Shown: positions 22,765 to 32,488, counted from the first letter of the stretch. The stretch: 42,404 bases of DNA from Candidatus Centipeda massiliensis (GCF_900290285.1 NZ_LT985759.1:1-42404); one strand, 5' to 3'. Numbers and translations: made by a program. Notes: a model not told the origin generated them from the letters alone.

Positions 22765-23721
22765 ATGAATATAGCTGCAATATATCAGCCGCTGCTCATC
22801 ATCGCAGCGGCGCTGGCAGGAATTGGCCTCGGATATATGACATCATTCTGCGAGATCGCCTCGCATATCATTACGCCGGCACTCATGGCACTCCTCTATA
22901 TTGTTTTTCTCTCCGCAGACGGCAGTGAGCTGCGTGCGGCGTTCCAGAATGTCCGCTTCACACTGACCGCCACCGCAGTCAATTTCCTGTGGACACCCGT
23001 TTTTTCCTATGGACTGGGACTTCTTTTCTTTCATGAGAACATTGATATGCAGCTTGGGCTGATGATGCTCCTCGTGACACCATGCACGGACTGGTATCTC
23101 GTCTTTACGGCGCAGGCACGCGGCAACACGGTACTCGGGGCCTCGATCCTGCCGCTGAACCTCGCACTGCAAATTCTGCTTCTGCCTGTCGATCTGGCGC
23201 TGTTCTACGGGGATGCTATCCGTATAACCGACGCGGAGGTCGTTCGCAGTGCGCTGGTCGTGCTTCTCCTGCCCTTGGGACTCGCGGCGTGCAGCAATGT
23301 ACTTGGACGCATCTCCCCGCTTATGGCACGCAGCATCGCTCGTCTCCGTACATGGGGAGACACGTTGCAGCTCGGCTTTCTCATGACTGCTGTTCTCGCT
23401 ATGTTTGCATCGGAAAGTGCAGTACTGTTTGCACATTCGAAACTCTTCGCCAATATGCTCCTCGTCATGCTGATCTTCTTCAGTGTCAACTATGTGCTCG
23501 TACGTCAGCTTGGTATGCGTCTTGGCTTTCGGCGGGCAGACCTCACGGCACTCAGCTTCACCACGCTTGCACGCAACTCGCCTCTCGCCCTTGCGATTGC
23601 CGCCGCTGCATTCCCTGATCGCCCACTGACCATACTTGCACTCATCATTGGGCCGCTGATCGAGCTTCCGGTACTCGCTCTAATTGCGCAGCGCATCCGA
23701 AAGATACAGACCCACGAATGA
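22765..23721 (+). CDS. BASS/ACR3-type transporter (arsenic resistance/bile acid:Na+ symporter family)
   Basis: A 318-residue inner-membrane protein with about ten hydrophobic segments. TPCTDWYLVFT..ARGN followed by ILPLNLALQILLLP matches the signature region of the arsenic-resistance branch of the bile acid:sodium symporter superfamily. ARNSPLALAIAAAAFPDRP matches the second discontinuous helix. Efflux of arsenite or uptake of an organic anion are both possible; the sequence does not decide. ATG at 22765 has TTGAGGA about eight bases upstream. No ars genes adjoin it. A bidirectional terminator follows at 23802. Confidence 0.75.
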   Translation: MNIAAIYQPLLIIAAALAGIGLGYMTSFCEIASHIITPALMALLYIVFLSADGSELRAAFQNVRFTLTATAVNFLWTPVFSYGLGLLFFHENIDMQLGLMMLLVTPCTDWYLVFTAQARGNTVLGASILPLNLALQILLLPVDLALFYGDAIRITDAEVVRSALVVLLLPLGLAACSNVLGRISPLMARSIARLRTWGDTLQLGFLMTAVLAMFASESAVLFAHSKLFANMLLVMLIFFSVNYVLVRQLGMRLGFRRADLTALSFTTLARNSPLALAIAAAAFPDRPLTILALIIGPLIELPVLALIAQRIRKIQTHE

Positions 23722-23801
23722 TAGAATCTGCTCCGGACAGAAGCTTGACGGGTTTGTCAGCGATTACTTCATAATATGATCTCTTGTAGACAGCAAAAAG
23801 A

Positions 23802-23847
23802 GGCTGTTGCACGAAGCTAAAAAACTTCGTGCAACAGCCCCCTTTTT
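23802..23847. terminator. Bidirectional terminator, member of a dispersed hairpin family
   Basis: GGCTGTTGCACGAAG (23802-23816) pairs perfectly with CTTCGTGCAACAGCC (23825-23839). The plus side runs into CCCTTTTTA and the minus side into CTTTTTGC. It separates the converging transporter gene and feo operon. Near-identical stems occur at 26579-26618 and, degenerate, at 34841-34873. Confidence 0.8.
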
Positions 23848-23848
23848 A

Positions 23849-23883
23849 GGAAACACTGATAACTTCAGCTTATCAGCGATTCC
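23849..23883 (-). repeat. MITE remnant reduced to its two ends
   Basis: 35 bp: GGAAACACTGATAA, a five-base middle, and a tail ending TTATCAGCGATTCC, flanked by TTTA on both sides (23845-23848, 23884-23887). It retains both terminal repeats and the target duplication but has lost about 125 bp of the interior. One copy of the duplication contains the stop codon of the Cys-rich Feo gene. Confidence 0.8.
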
Positions 23884-23884
23884 T

Positions 23885-24052
23885 TTATTTTTTCGGTTGT
23901 TCCGATGAATGGCAACAGGAAGGAGGTTCGTCGCATGACGAGCAGCTGCTGCCGCAGCAGTCCTCCCTGCCCAGACAAAAGTTCCGATAGACATGGCGAA
24001 CGGCAAAAAAGAGCGCAGCCGCCACAAATGCACCGACAACATAGGTCGCCAT
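23885..24052 (-). CDS. FeoB-associated Cys-rich membrane protein
   Basis: A 55-residue protein starting MATYVVGAFVAAALFFAVRH, a single membrane helix, followed by a cysteine-rich tail with CLGREDCCGSSCSSC and PSCCHSS. This is the small Cys-rich protein commonly found after feoB, of uncertain role in ferrous iron uptake. Seven cysteines lie in the last 30 residues. It begins 25 bases after feoB. The stop TAA lies in the target duplication of the MITE remnant at 23849-23883. Confidence 0.82.
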   Translation of the reverse strand: MATYVVGAFVAAALFFAVRHVYRNFCLGREDCCGSSCSSCDEPPSCCHSSEQPKK

Positions 24053-24077
24053 AAGAATTCCCCCTCAGAGCCTCCCA

Positions 24078-25973
24078 TCAGAAGCCGAGCATCCGACCAA
24101 TCTGATAGACAAGAAGCGAAACAAACCAAGCAATCGCGAACATATAGACGGCAGAGAAGCCGACCCATTTCCACGCGCCCGTCTCTTTCCTAAGCGTACC
24201 GAGTGACGTGACACACGGCGTGTAGAGCTGTGAAAACACCATGAAGGCAAGCGCAGAAAGGCTTGTAAACGCTGCGCCCATACCTGTCTGAAGCATCGTG
24301 GACGCCGTATCGACCGCATCCGCCGCCTCGGTCGAGACATCGGCAACACCATAGAGAATGCCGATTGTCGCAACGACCGTTTCCTTCGCCATGATGCCGG
24401 AAAGGACAGCCGCGCCAGCCTCCCACGTTGCAAAGCCGTGGAATGTGAAGAGCACAGACATCCAGCCGCCGAGCGTCGCGAGGATGCTGTCCTCAATCTC
24501 GCACGGACCGCCGAAGTTGTAGTTCGACATAAACCAAAGGATGACCGATGCCGCAAAGATAATCGTACCTGCCTTGATGAGGTACCCCTTACCCTTGTCC
24601 CACGTCTCCAAGAGAACCGAATTCATATCGGGCATACGGTACGGCGGGAGCTCCAACAGGAAGGTCGAGCCCTGTGCCTTGAACAGCGTCGAACCGAGCA
24701 CCTTCGCCATGATAATAGCCATGACCATACCGATGATATACATAAGGAACACAACGTTTGCTGCATTGTTGGGAAAGAACATCGCCGCAAACAGTGCCAT
24801 GATCGGCAGCTTCGCACCACACGTCAGGAACGGTGTGACGAGGATCGAGATCATGCGATCCTTTTCCGAGTCGAGCGCACGCGCACCCATGATGGACGGA
24901 ACGGCGCAGCCGAAGCCCATCATCAGCGGCATGATCCCCTTACCCGTCAGCCCGCAGCGGCGCATGATCGGATCCGTGATAAACGCGATACGCGCCATGT
25001 AGCCCGTGCCGTCGAGGAACGAGAGGCAAAAGAACAGGACGAAGATGAGCGGAACGAATGTCAGCACCGAGCCGACACCCGCGATGATGCCGTCCGTGAC
25101 AAGCGAGACCATCCAGTCCGCGACCCCCGCCGCTACAAGCGAATCCTTGACAAAGTTCAGGAACTGATCGTTGATGAGCACCTCGAGTTCGTCGGCAATG
25201 GGCTGTCCAATCCATGTAAACGTGATCTGAAACACGCCATAGAGAATCAAAAGGAAAATCGGCAGCGCAAGCGCACCGTTCGCGAGAAAACGATCAATTT
25301 TCTCCGATCGCGTCGCACCGACATTTTGCACGGTTACGGCATACTGCACGACTTGATCGATGAGTGCATAGCGCGCCTCGATGATCGCCTCTTCCTTCTC
25401 TGCCTCTGTACGCGAACTGCTCTCGATCTCATGAACCTTCGCAATATGTGCCTTGACGAGGTCGCTCGGCTGGTACCGTGCCATGACCGTACTCGTAAAG
25501 ACATCGAGCAGCGTCTTGGTACTCTTGCTGCTGCGCCCCGTCGTCTCGACGGTGGGCATGCCGAGCGCCTCTTCGAGCTTCGCCGTGTTGATCTTGATGC
25601 CGCGCCGCTGTGCATCGTCCTGCATATTGAGGTCGATGAGGAGCGGAATCCCCTTCTCAAGAAGCTGCACCGTGAGGAAAAGATTGCGCTCGATGTTCGA
25701 GCTGTCCACGACATTCAGGACGAGATCCAGCTTCGTACTCGTCAAGTAGTCGATGACGATTTGTTCCTCCGGCGAGCGGGCATTGATGCTGTACGTCCCC
25801 GGAAGGTCGACAATGGAAATCGCCCGCCCCTTGTAATGCGTGTGACCGATTTTCTTGTCAACCGTGACCCCCGGCCAGTTTCCGATTTTCTGACGCGCAC
25901 CCGTCAGTGCGTTGAATATGGTCGATTTGCCGGTATTCGGGTTTCCGGTCAGTGCAACTGCCAATGCTGACAT
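24078..25973 (-). CDS. feoB: Ferrous iron transporter FeoB
   Basis: A 631-residue inner-membrane Fe2+ transporter. The N-terminal G domain has GNPNTGKSTIFNALTG (P loop), GVTVDKK (switch), DLPGTYSI (G3) and LIDLNMQDD (G4-like, with the usual NxxD position shifted to DLNMQD). A helical linker follows, then the membrane domain with two Gate-type regions (CGAKLPI and CVTSLGTLRKETGAWKW). Length is near the family norm. It follows feoA by 15 bases and is Fur-regulated by inference from the box upstream of feoA. Confidence 0.93.
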   Translation of the reverse strand: MSALAVALTGNPNTGKSTIFNALTGARQKIGNWPGVTVDKKIGHTHYKGRAISIVDLPGTYSINARSPEEQIVIDYLTSTKLDLVLNVVDSSNIERNLFLTVQLLEKGIPLLIDLNMQDDAQRRGIKINTAKLEEALGMPTVETTGRSSKSTKTLLDVFTSTVMARYQPSDLVKAHIAKVHEIESSSRTEAEKEEAIIEARYALIDQVVQYAVTVQNVGATRSEKIDRFLANGALALPIFLLILYGVFQITFTWIGQPIADELEVLINDQFLNFVKDSLVAAGVADWMVSLVTDGIIAGVGSVLTFVPLIFVLFFCLSFLDGTGYMARIAFITDPIMRRCGLTGKGIMPLMMGFGCAVPSIMGARALDSEKDRMISILVTPFLTCGAKLPIMALFAAMFFPNNAANVVFLMYIIGMVMAIIMAKVLGSTLFKAQGSTFLLELPPYRMPDMNSVLLETWDKGKGYLIKAGTIIFAASVILWFMSNYNFGGPCEIEDSILATLGGWMSVLFTFHGFATWEAGAAVLSGIMAKETVVATIGILYGVADVSTEAADAVDTASTMLQTGMGAAFTSLSALAFMVFSQLYTPCVTSLGTLRKETGAWKWVGFSAVYMFAIAWFVSLLVYQIGRMLGF

Positions 25974-25988
25974 ATCTCCGCCCTCCCC

Positions 25989-26213
25989 TTAACCGATCTG
26001 CTCGACAGATATGAGTGCTGCGTCCTCGCGGCGCATGGCGAGATTATACGAGCGAATGCCAACCGCGATCGGATCCCCCATAGGTGCCGAGCGCAGAACA
26101 GTCACCTTCGTCCCCGGAATCATCCCCATCGACATAAGACGCTGCTTGAGCGGCGATTCGCTGATTTGCAGAATCTTCAGCGTCATTCCTGTCTTCCCGT
26201 CCCTCAATGTCAA
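25989..26213 (-). CDS. feoA: Ferrous iron transport protein FeoA
   Basis: A 74-residue SH3-like protein with LKQRLMSMGMIPGTKVTVLRSAPMGDPIAV, the FeoA core, that works with FeoB at the cytoplasmic face. It is first in the feoA-feoB-Cys-rich operon. GGAGG precedes the ATG at 26213. A Fur-type palindrome lies about 40 bases upstream. Confidence 0.9.
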   Translation of the reverse strand: MTLRDGKTGMTLKILQISESPLKQRLMSMGMIPGTKVTVLRSAPMGDPIAVGIRSYNLAMRREDAALISVEQIG

Positions 26214-26253
26214 TACATGACACCTCCTAAAAACTGTCTTTTATCAATACAAA

Positions 26254-26270
26254 TGATAATGAAATTATCT
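26254..26270. promoter_or_regulatory. Candidate Fur box
   Basis: GATAATGAAATTATC (26255-26269) is a 6-3-6 palindrome matching the core of the Fur consensus (GATAAT..ATTATC). It lies upstream of feoA, the usual place for iron repression. No Fur gene is in the window. Confidence 0.65.
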
Positions 26271-26410
26271 CTGCACCGTGTGTGATACCTTACTCCATAT
26301 CATTACGTCAAGGGGGTTTATCACAGAACTTATTTTCCATAAACTGTTTATTTAGGGCTTTTTTTCTGTGGTGAATCCGCTCATAACAGAAGACACAGAA
26401 TGACATAAAA

Positions 26411-26560
26411 GGGGGTGTTGCACGAACGCCCCTATCGGCTCGCTGCACTCGCCACTTCCCCCGTTGCGACGGGGGAAGCTAAGATGCCATAATCCTAGCC
26501 TCCCCCGTGCGACACGGGGGAGGGGGACCGCGTAAGCGGTGGAAGGGGCGCTTGTAGCGA
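26411..26560. repeat. Compound GC-rich palindromic repeat
   Basis: Two adjacent C/G palindromes (CTTCCCCCGT-GACGGGGGAAG and CCTCCCCCGT-ACGGGGGAGG) are bracketed by GCCCCT near 26428 and AGGGGCG near 26544. The element is intergenic, resembles the repeat at 22662-22728, and encodes nothing visible. It fills much of the 440-base gap between feoA and the nucleoside operon, together with the Fur box and the hairpin at 26579. Confidence 0.6.
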
Positions 26561-26578
26561 TATCGCTGACATAGACAA

Positions 26579-26618
26579 GGGCTGTTGCACGAAGTTTTCT
26601 AGCTTCGTGCAACAGCCC
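26579..26618. terminator. Hairpin of the GGCTGTTGCACGAAG family
   Basis: GGGCTGTTGCACGAAG (26579-26594) pairs perfectly with CTTCGTGCAACAGCCC (26603-26618). It lies 39 bp after the end of the nucleoside operon. The T run is weak on the minus strand (TTGTCTATG), so termination is probable but less certain than at 23802. Confidence 0.55.
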
Positions 26619-26656
26619 CAAGTCAATATCTTTGTGTGCAGCAGCGTAAGCCCCGC

Positions 26657-27853
26657 TTACCAGACAAACAATCCGCAGATGGCGGCAGACAGCAGGGAGA
26701 CCAGCAGTCCGGACAGAATCATGTAGGACACGTTGCGTGCGACAATCGTGTTGCGCTCGCTGTCAACGAGCCCCTTAAAGCAGCCGAGGATGATGCCGAT
26801 TGTCCCGAGGTTGGCGAATGACGTAATGAACACGGTCATCACAGCCTGCATGTGTGCGGGCCACGTCCGGACGACATCCTGGATCTGCAGCATGACAACA
26901 AACTCGTTCGTGATGAACTTCGTTCCCATGTACTGGGCAATCTGGAAAGCCTCTGCCGGCGCGAGACCAAGCAGCCACGCGAATGGGAACAGTACAACGC
27001 CGAGGATGAGTTCAAGCGAAAGCGATGGGTGCAGCACGCCGAGAAGGAGGTCAACGCACTTGAGCAGCGCAACGATGGCAATGACGTTCGCGCAGATGAT
27101 GAGCACGAGGCGTCCTGCGCCGATGATCGACTCCGCAAGGTAGGAGAAGAACGGTTCGCGCCCACCTCCTTCGTGGATTGTTGCGATCGTGTCCTCCTCC
27201 GGCGCAACCTTCACGGGATGGAGGAGCGAGGAGACGAGCAGCGCGTTGATGACATTCAGAGGGATTGCCGTGACGACATACTCCGCCGGCATCATCTTGA
27301 CGTAGACGGCGATGAGTGCCGCCGTCACGCAGCTCATCGACATGAGGCCGATGGTCAGCACGCGTTCCTTGCTCATCTTCATGAGCTGGAGTTTCGACAC
27401 GGCGAGTGCCTCCGTGTTGCCGAGAAACATCATCTCGATGGCGAAGAACGACTCGAACTTCGGCGCGCGTGTGAGGAATGTGAGCAGCTTGCCAATCCAA
27501 CGAATGACGAACGGCAAAATGCCGAAATACGTAAGGATGTCAAAAAGCGGCACAACGAAGAGGATCGGCAGCAGTGCCGCAGCGAAGAAGTTCATCTGCG
27601 GCACGTTGACCCAGTCGGGGAACACGAACGCGATGCCGACGTACGAGATGTTTATCAGCTCCGTGAATCCGGCCGCAGCGGCTGTAATCATCTCGCGCCC
27701 GATCTCGAACGAGGTCAGGAACCACGCGAGCATGAGGTTCAGCGTGAGCAGAGAGGCGACCGAACGCCACTGGATCTCCTTGCGGTTCCGCGAGGCGAGC
27801 ACGCCGATTCCGAGGAACACAACAAGGCCGAGCAAGTTGACGAAGAAAAACAT
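26657..27853 (-). CDS. nupC: Concentrative nucleoside transporter (NupC family)
   Basis: A 398-residue inner-membrane symporter with about ten membrane segments. CNT hallmarks are the long GNTEALAVSKLQLMKMSKERVLTIGLMSM segment, an ITNEFVVMLQ stretch and FANLGTIGIILG near the C-terminus, which in the family form the nucleoside and cation site. The start MFFFVNLLG at 27853 is chosen because GGGGGG lies seven bases upstream. It is the last gene of the salvage operon, 23 bases after the phosphorylase, and would import the nucleosides that the operon breaks down. Confidence 0.88.
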   Translation of the reverse strand: MFFFVNLLGLVVFLGIGVLASRNRKEIQWRSVASLLTLNLMLAWFLTSFEIGREMITAAAAGFTELINISYVGIAFVFPDWVNVPQMNFFAAALLPILFVVPLFDILTYFGILPFVIRWIGKLLTFLTRAPKFESFFAIEMMFLGNTEALAVSKLQLMKMSKERVLTIGLMSMSCVTAALIAVYVKMMPAEYVVTAIPLNVINALLVSSLLHPVKVAPEEDTIATIHEGGGREPFFSYLAESIIGAGRLVLIICANVIAIVALLKCVDLLLGVLHPSLSLELILGVVLFPFAWLLGLAPAEAFQIAQYMGTKFITNEFVVMLQIQDVVRTWPAHMQAVMTVFITSFANLGTIGIILGCFKGLVDSERNTIVARNVSYMILSGLLVSLLSAAICGLFVW

Positions 27854-27876
27854 ACGAAATCCCCCCATCGCATTTG

Positions 27877-29199
27877 TTAGTACCGAACGACCTTGTCTTT
27901 CTCCACGCGGGCATAGACGAGCGGACGGACGGGCGGCATCTCTGCGCCGATGGTAATCGCCTCGCGATAGAGCTGCGCCGCGCTGTCGCCGCGCTGTGCA
28001 CTGTCCGTGTAGAGCGTCGCGATGACGTCGTCTGCCTTCACTGCGTCACCGTATTTCTTGTGCAGGACGAGCCCTGCGGCAAAATTGATCGGACTGTCCT
28101 TCGTCTCACGCCCCGCACCGAGCACGACGCTTGCCTCGCCGATTTTCTCCGCGTCCATAGCCGTGATGTAGCCGTCCGCGTTCGCGCGGATCTGCACCTG
28201 TACGGACGCCTGTGGGAACTTCGAGGCATCGCGGAGGACGGCATCGTCACCACCCTGCCGCCGCACCATCGTGCAGAAGGTCTCAAATGCCGATCCGTCG
28301 ACAATCGACTGCTCCGCCATGCGGCGGCACTCCTCGATCGTGCCCTTGCCGACGAGGTAGAGCATGTTCTCCGCGAGTTGGAGCGACACCTCCGTCAGGT
28401 CATGCGGCCCCTTGCCGCGCAGCACGTCCATCGACTCCGCAACCTCGATGCTGTTGCCAATGCCGAGCCCCAGCGGCGTGTCCATGTCGGTAATCAGCGC
28501 GACGGTGCGCCGTCCTGCGCCCTCGCCGATGGCGACCATCGTCTGCGCGAGCGCGATGGCGTCGTCGAGCGTCTTCATGAACGCGCCCGAGCCTGTCTTG
28601 ACATCGAGCAGGATGCAGTCCGAGCCGGCGGCGAGCTTCTTGCTCATGATCGAGGACGCGATCAGCGGGATCGAGTCAACCGTCGCTGTCACGTCACGCA
28701 GCGCGTAGAGTTTCTTGTCCGCCGGCGCGAGGTTGCCCGACTGCCCGATGACGGACACGCCGCATTCGTTCACAATGGAGAAGAATTTTTCCTGCGAAAT
28801 TGCCGTCTCATAGCCGGGGATGGCCTCCAGTTTGTCCACGGTACCGCCCGTGTGGCCGAGACCGCGGCCGCTCATCTTCGCGACGCGCCCGCCGCAGGCG
28901 GCGACAATCGGGGCGCAGATGAGTGTCGTCTTGTCGCCGACACCGCCGGTGGAGTGCTTGTCCACCTTTTTGCCGGCAATCGCCGAGAGATCGACGCGGT
29001 CGCCCGAGTCTGCCATTGCAATCGTCAGATCCGTCGTCTCCTGTGCCGTCATGCCGCTGAACCAGATTGCCATCAGCATGGCGGACATCTGGTAGTCGGG
29101 AATCTCGCCCGCGACATAGCCTTCGACCATGCTGCGCAGCTCCTCGGCAGTGAGAGTGACGCCATGCTTCTTCTTCGTAATCAGGTCATACATGCGCAT
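27877..29199 (-). CDS. pdp: Pyrimidine-nucleoside phosphorylase
   Basis: Cleaves uridine, deoxyuridine or thymidine with phosphate to base and (deoxy)ribose 1-phosphate. The 440-residue protein begins MRMYDLITKKKHG and contains KVDKHSTGGVGDKTTL, the phosphate-binding signature, and MSGRGLGHTGGTVDKLEAIPG, the thymidine/pyrimidine phosphorylase signature. Start 29199 is preferred because GAGGAGGAC lies just upstream, overlapping the end of deoB. deoA-type specificity is possible; pdp is the usual Firmicute form. Confidence 0.9.
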   Translation of the reverse strand: MRMYDLITKKKHGVTLTAEELRSMVEGYVAGEIPDYQMSAMLMAIWFSGMTAQETTDLTIAMADSGDRVDLSAIAGKKVDKHSTGGVGDKTTLICAPIVAACGGRVAKMSGRGLGHTGGTVDKLEAIPGYETAISQEKFFSIVNECGVSVIGQSGNLAPADKKLYALRDVTATVDSIPLIASSIMSKKLAAGSDCILLDVKTGSGAFMKTLDDAIALAQTMVAIGEGAGRRTVALITDMDTPLGLGIGNSIEVAESMDVLRGKGPHDLTEVSLQLAENMLYLVGKGTIEECRRMAEQSIVDGSAFETFCTMVRRQGGDDAVLRDASKFPQASVQVQIRANADGYITAMDAEKIGEASVVLGAGRETKDSPINFAAGLVLHKKYGDAVKADDVIATLYTDSAQRGDSAAQLYREAITIGAEMPPVRPLVYARVEKDKVVRY

Positions 29200-29212
29200 G
29201 GGTACGTCCTCC

Positions 29213-30397
29213 TCAGTGCGCAAGAATGCGCGGCAGCAGGCTCTCGCCCTTTGTCGTCAGCCCCGCACCGAACATATCCGCCACCGTTGCGCCGATCATG
29301 GCGAAGGTTGGGTACGTCCCGAGGTTGAGCCCCTGACGGATCGGTGCGCCGTAGACGAGGAGCGGCACGTACTCACGCGTGTGATCCGTGCCGGGGGCAC
29401 CGGGATCGCAGCCGTGGTCGGCCGTAATCATCAGCACATCGTCCTCGCGCATACGCTCCATGAATGTGCCGAGCTGCACGTCGAACTCCGTTGTCGCGCG
29501 TGCATAGCCTGCGATGTCGCGCCTGTGCCCATACGTCATGTCGAAATCGACGAGGTTGACGAAGCACAGCCCCGTGAAGTCCTCCTGCTGAATGCGCAGT
29601 GTCTTTTCCATGCCGTCGGCGTTGCTCTCGTTGACACCCGTGCTGCGCGTGACGCCGCGCCCCGCGAAGATGTCGCTGATCTTGCCGACGGCGATGACCT
29701 CATGCCCCCGCCGCATGAGCGCGTCCATCATCGTCTCGCCCGTGGGATCGAGGGAGAAGTCGTGACGGTGCGCTGTGCGCTCGTAGTTCGGATAGCTGCC
29801 GACGTACGGCCGTGCAATGATGCGCCCGACGCCGTGCTCGCCCTGCATGATCTCGCGTGCCGCACGGCAGTAGTCATAGAGCCGCTCGACGGGGACATCG
29901 GCCTCGTTCGCCGCGATCTGCAGCACGCTGTCCGCCGACGTGTAGACGATGAGCCCGCCCGTCTCCTCCTGCTCGCGTCCGTAGTCATGAATGACCTGCG
30001 TGCCGGAGTAGGGCTTGTTACAGAGGATTTTCTTTCCGTCGCACGCCGCCGAGAGCCGCGCGAGGATCTCCTTCGGGAATCCGTTCGGATACGTCGGCAT
30101 GGGCTGCTCGGAGACGATGCCTGCGATTTCCCAGTGTCCGATCGTCGTGTCCTTGCCGCGCGAGAGCTCCCGCAGCCGTGCAAAAGTACCGATGGGGCTG
30201 TCTGCGGGCGTGCCGCAGCCGACGCCGTCGATGTTAAAGAGGCCGAGCTTCGTGAGGTTCGGCGCGTGCAGCTCGGGCGATGTCGTCAGCGATGCAAGCG
30301 TGTTGCAGCGCCCGTCGCCGAAGTCGGCTGCGTCCGGTGCACACCCGATACCGAAGCTGTCGAGGACGATGAGGAATACGCGTTTGATACCAGCCAT
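29213..30397 (-). CDS. deoB: Phosphopentomutase
   Basis: Interconverts (deoxy)ribose 1- and 5-phosphate, linking the phosphorylases to central metabolism. The 394-residue alkaline-phosphatase-fold enzyme has FLIVLDSFGIGCAPDA at the N-terminus (metal Asp), NIDGVGCGTPADSPIGTFARL, and MITADHGCDPGAPGTDHTREYVPLL (metal-binding His/Asp). It lies 18 bases after deoD and its stop region contains the ribosome site of the next gene. Confidence 0.95.
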   Translation of the reverse strand: MAGIKRVFLIVLDSFGIGCAPDAADFGDGRCNTLASLTTSPELHAPNLTKLGLFNIDGVGCGTPADSPIGTFARLRELSRGKDTTIGHWEIAGIVSEQPMPTYPNGFPKEILARLSAACDGKKILCNKPYSGTQVIHDYGREQEETGGLIVYTSADSVLQIAANEADVPVERLYDYCRAAREIMQGEHGVGRIIARPYVGSYPNYERTAHRHDFSLDPTGETMMDALMRRGHEVIAVGKISDIFAGRGVTRSTGVNESNADGMEKTLRIQQEDFTGLCFVNLVDFDMTYGHRRDIAGYARATTEFDVQLGTFMERMREDDVLMITADHGCDPGAPGTDHTREYVPLLVYGAPIRQGLNLGTYPTFAMIGATVADMFGAGLTTKGESLLPRILAH

Positions 30398-30415
30398 TGC
30401 TATCTCCTCCTACAA

Positions 30416-31126
30416 TTAGGCGATCGACGCCTCCAGTGCAATCTCGATCATCTCGCTGAACGATGTCTGACGCTCCTCTGCCGTGGAGGGGGGCTCGTCG
30501 CTGACGAGGTGGTCGCTGACGGTAAAGAGTGCGAGCGCGCGCACGCCGAACTTCGCCGCGATGAGGTAGAGTGCCGCTGCCTCCATCTCCAGACCGAGGA
30601 CACCGTAGCCCGCGAGCTTTTGAATGTCGAGTTCGTCATCGTAGAAGCGATCCTGCGACATCACGTTTCCGACGCGCACGGCGATGCCTTTGTCGACGGC
30701 GGCCTGATATGCGGAGCGCAGCAGATCAAAGTCCGCGACTGGCGCAAAGTTGACCGCAGAGCCGAAGATGTTGCGCGGCATGGAGGAGTCGGTCGTCGTC
30801 GCCTGCGCGATGAGGACGTCGCGGATGTGGATGTCCTTGTGGCATGCGCCGCAGCTGCCGATGCGGATCAGCGTCTTGCAGCCATACTCGCGGATGAGCT
30901 CGTTGACATAGATGGAGATCGACGGCATCCCCATGCCCGTTCCCTGCACGGAGATGGGATGCCCCTTGTACGTGCCGGTGTAGCCGAGAATGTTGCGGAT
31001 GTTCGTGTACTCTTTCGCACCTTCGAGGAAGTTCTCGGCGATGTACTTGGCGCGAAGCGGATCCCCCGGCAGGAGAATGCGCTCGGCGACTTCGCCCTTT
31101 GCAGCTGCAATGTGTGGGGTTGGCAT
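30416..31126 (-). CDS. deoD: Purine-nucleoside phosphorylase (DeoD type)
   Basis: A 236-residue hexameric-type phosphorylase that cleaves purine nucleosides with phosphate. Motifs: [30 protein letters not shown] (phosphate loop GDP), [27 protein letters not shown] (phosphate), [13 protein letters not shown] (ribose) and TVSDHL (the base-contacting Asp). The start at 31126 gives the standard N-terminus and has GAGAGG upstream; a longer in-frame reading does not. It is second in the operon. Confidence 0.95.
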   Translation of the reverse strand: MPTPHIAAAKGEVAERILLPGDPLRAKYIAENFLEGAKEYTNIRNILGYTGTYKGHPISVQGTGMGMPSISIYVNELIREYGCKTLIRIGSCGACHKDIHIRDVLIAQATTTDSSMPRNIFGSAVNFAPVADFDLLRSAYQAAVDKGIAVRVGNVMSQDRFYDDELDIQKLAGYGVLGLEMEAAALYLIAAKFGVRALALFTVSDHLVSDEPPSTAEERQTSFSEMIEIALEASIA

Positions 31127-31205
31127 GATGTGTACCTCTCTTTCATAACAGTGAAGAACATTTATCGAAAACCGACATAGCGGCCTATACCCTAGTGAAG
31201 TGCAC

Positions 31206-32468
31206 TCACTGCACCGCCTCAAAGATGAGCTGCAGGAGGAACAGTACGCCGAGGACGTAGGAGAGCGTGCCGAGCTCGCGCCGGCGCCCCGTAAACACCT
31301 TCATCATCGGGTGCGCGGCGAAGCCGAACGCCAAGCCCGTCGAGATGCTGTTTGTCAGCGGGATGAGCACGATGATGAGAAACGCAGGGAACCACTCTGA
31401 GAAATCCTGAAAGTGGATATTTTCAAGCTGCTGCATCATCAGGGCACCTGTGATGATGATGACCGGCGCAACGGCCGCCTGCGGAACGTAGGCGAGCAGC
31501 GGGATGAATACGAGCGTGAGCAGGAACAGTGCGCCGCCGACGAGTGCCGTCAGTCCGCTCCGTCCCCCCTCTACGATGCCCGCCGCACTCTCTGCGGCAG
31601 CAACCGTCGGACTCGTCCCGAGCACCGAGGACAGCACCGCTGTCAGCGACGAGGCGCGGAACGCGTTGCGGAACTTCTCCGTATCAGGCAGCAATCCTTC
31701 GAGCAACCCGATGGACTCAAAGACGAGGATCATCGTCATCGAGAATACCGCAAGCCAGAACGAAATCGTCAGCACGGAGGAGAAATCCTCCGCAAAGAGC
31801 AGCGCACCGTACTCGCCGAGCCGCGTCATATCAATCTCAATCGTATTCGCGTGGACGAGGTCGAGCGCATTGGCGATGACCGTCACAATGAGGATGGCGA
31901 TGAAAAAACCGCCCTTCACCCGCTGCTGGTAGAACAGCAGGCTCAACACAAGACCGAGGAGTGCGAGCTGCGCAGACGGATTTTGTAGATCACCGAGCGC
32001 GAGGATCGAGTTCTCGCCGGCACGGATCAGCTCCGCCTTTTCCAGTCCAATCTCCACGAGAAACAACCCGATGCCCGCCGTCACTGCGTATTTCAGCGAT
32101 TTCGGCACAGCATCCGCCAGAACCCTGCCCGCGCGTGTCACCGCCAGCGCGAAGAAGATGAGCGCCGAGACGAGCGAGATGGCAAGCGCCTCCTGCCAAC
32201 GGAACCCCATGTTCGTCACGACGGTATATGTGAAGAACGCATTGATCCCCATGCCGGGCGTCAAGATGATCGGCGCATCCGCCCAGAGTGCCATCAGCAG
32301 ACAGCCGACCGCCGAGGCGAATATCGTTGCGAACACGCTCAGCTCCGCCGGGATCCCGCCATCCGCGAGAATCAGCGGGTTGACGATGATGATGTACGAG
32401 ATGGCAAAGAACGATGTCAGCCCTGCCATCACTTCCACGCGTTTGCTCTGCACGTTCTCTGAACTCAT
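31206..32468 (-). CDS. NCS2-family purine permease (adenine/hypoxanthine/guanine type)
   Basis: A 420-residue inner-membrane permease of the AzgA-like branch of NCS2. [21 protein letters not shown] and [15 protein letters not shown] (the GMGxNAFF motif) are diagnostic, and [15 protein letters not shown] with [11 protein letters not shown] is the substrate-contacting second half. It leads the nucleoside operon, so base uptake and nucleoside phosphorolysis are expressed together. An extended -10 lies at 32489-32497. It diverges from the Crp/Fnr regulator gene. Confidence 0.9.
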   Translation of the reverse strand: MSSENVQSKRVEVMAGLTSFFAISYIIIVNPLILADGGIPAELSVFATIFASAVGCLLMALWADAPIILTPGMGINAFFTYTVVTNMGFRWQEALAISLVSALIFFALAVTRAGRVLADAVPKSLKYAVTAGIGLFLVEIGLEKAELIRAGENSILALGDLQNPSAQLALLGLVLSLLFYQQRVKGGFFIAILIVTVIANALDLVHANTIEIDMTRLGEYGALLFAEDFSSVLTISFWLAVFSMTMILVFESIGLLEGLLPDTEKFRNAFRASSLTAVLSSVLGTSPTVAAAESAAGIVEGGRSGLTALVGGALFLLTLVFIPLLAYVPQAAVAPVIIITGALMMQQLENIHFQDFSEWFPAFLIIVLIPLTNSISTGLAFGFAAHPMMKVFTGRRRELGTLSYVLGVLFLLQLIFEAVQ

Positions 32469-32488
32469 ACCGCATTCCCCTTTCTTTT

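Noticed and set aside
24438-25970. Long plus-strand frame opposite feoB (510 codons)
   Set aside because: Antisense to an intact feoB; the product is His/Arg-rich with no domain. A codon-usage artefact.
26852-31180. Long plus-strand frames opposite nupC, pdp, deoB and deoD
   Set aside because: All lie over well-recognised genes on the other strand and have no ribosome sites or motifs.
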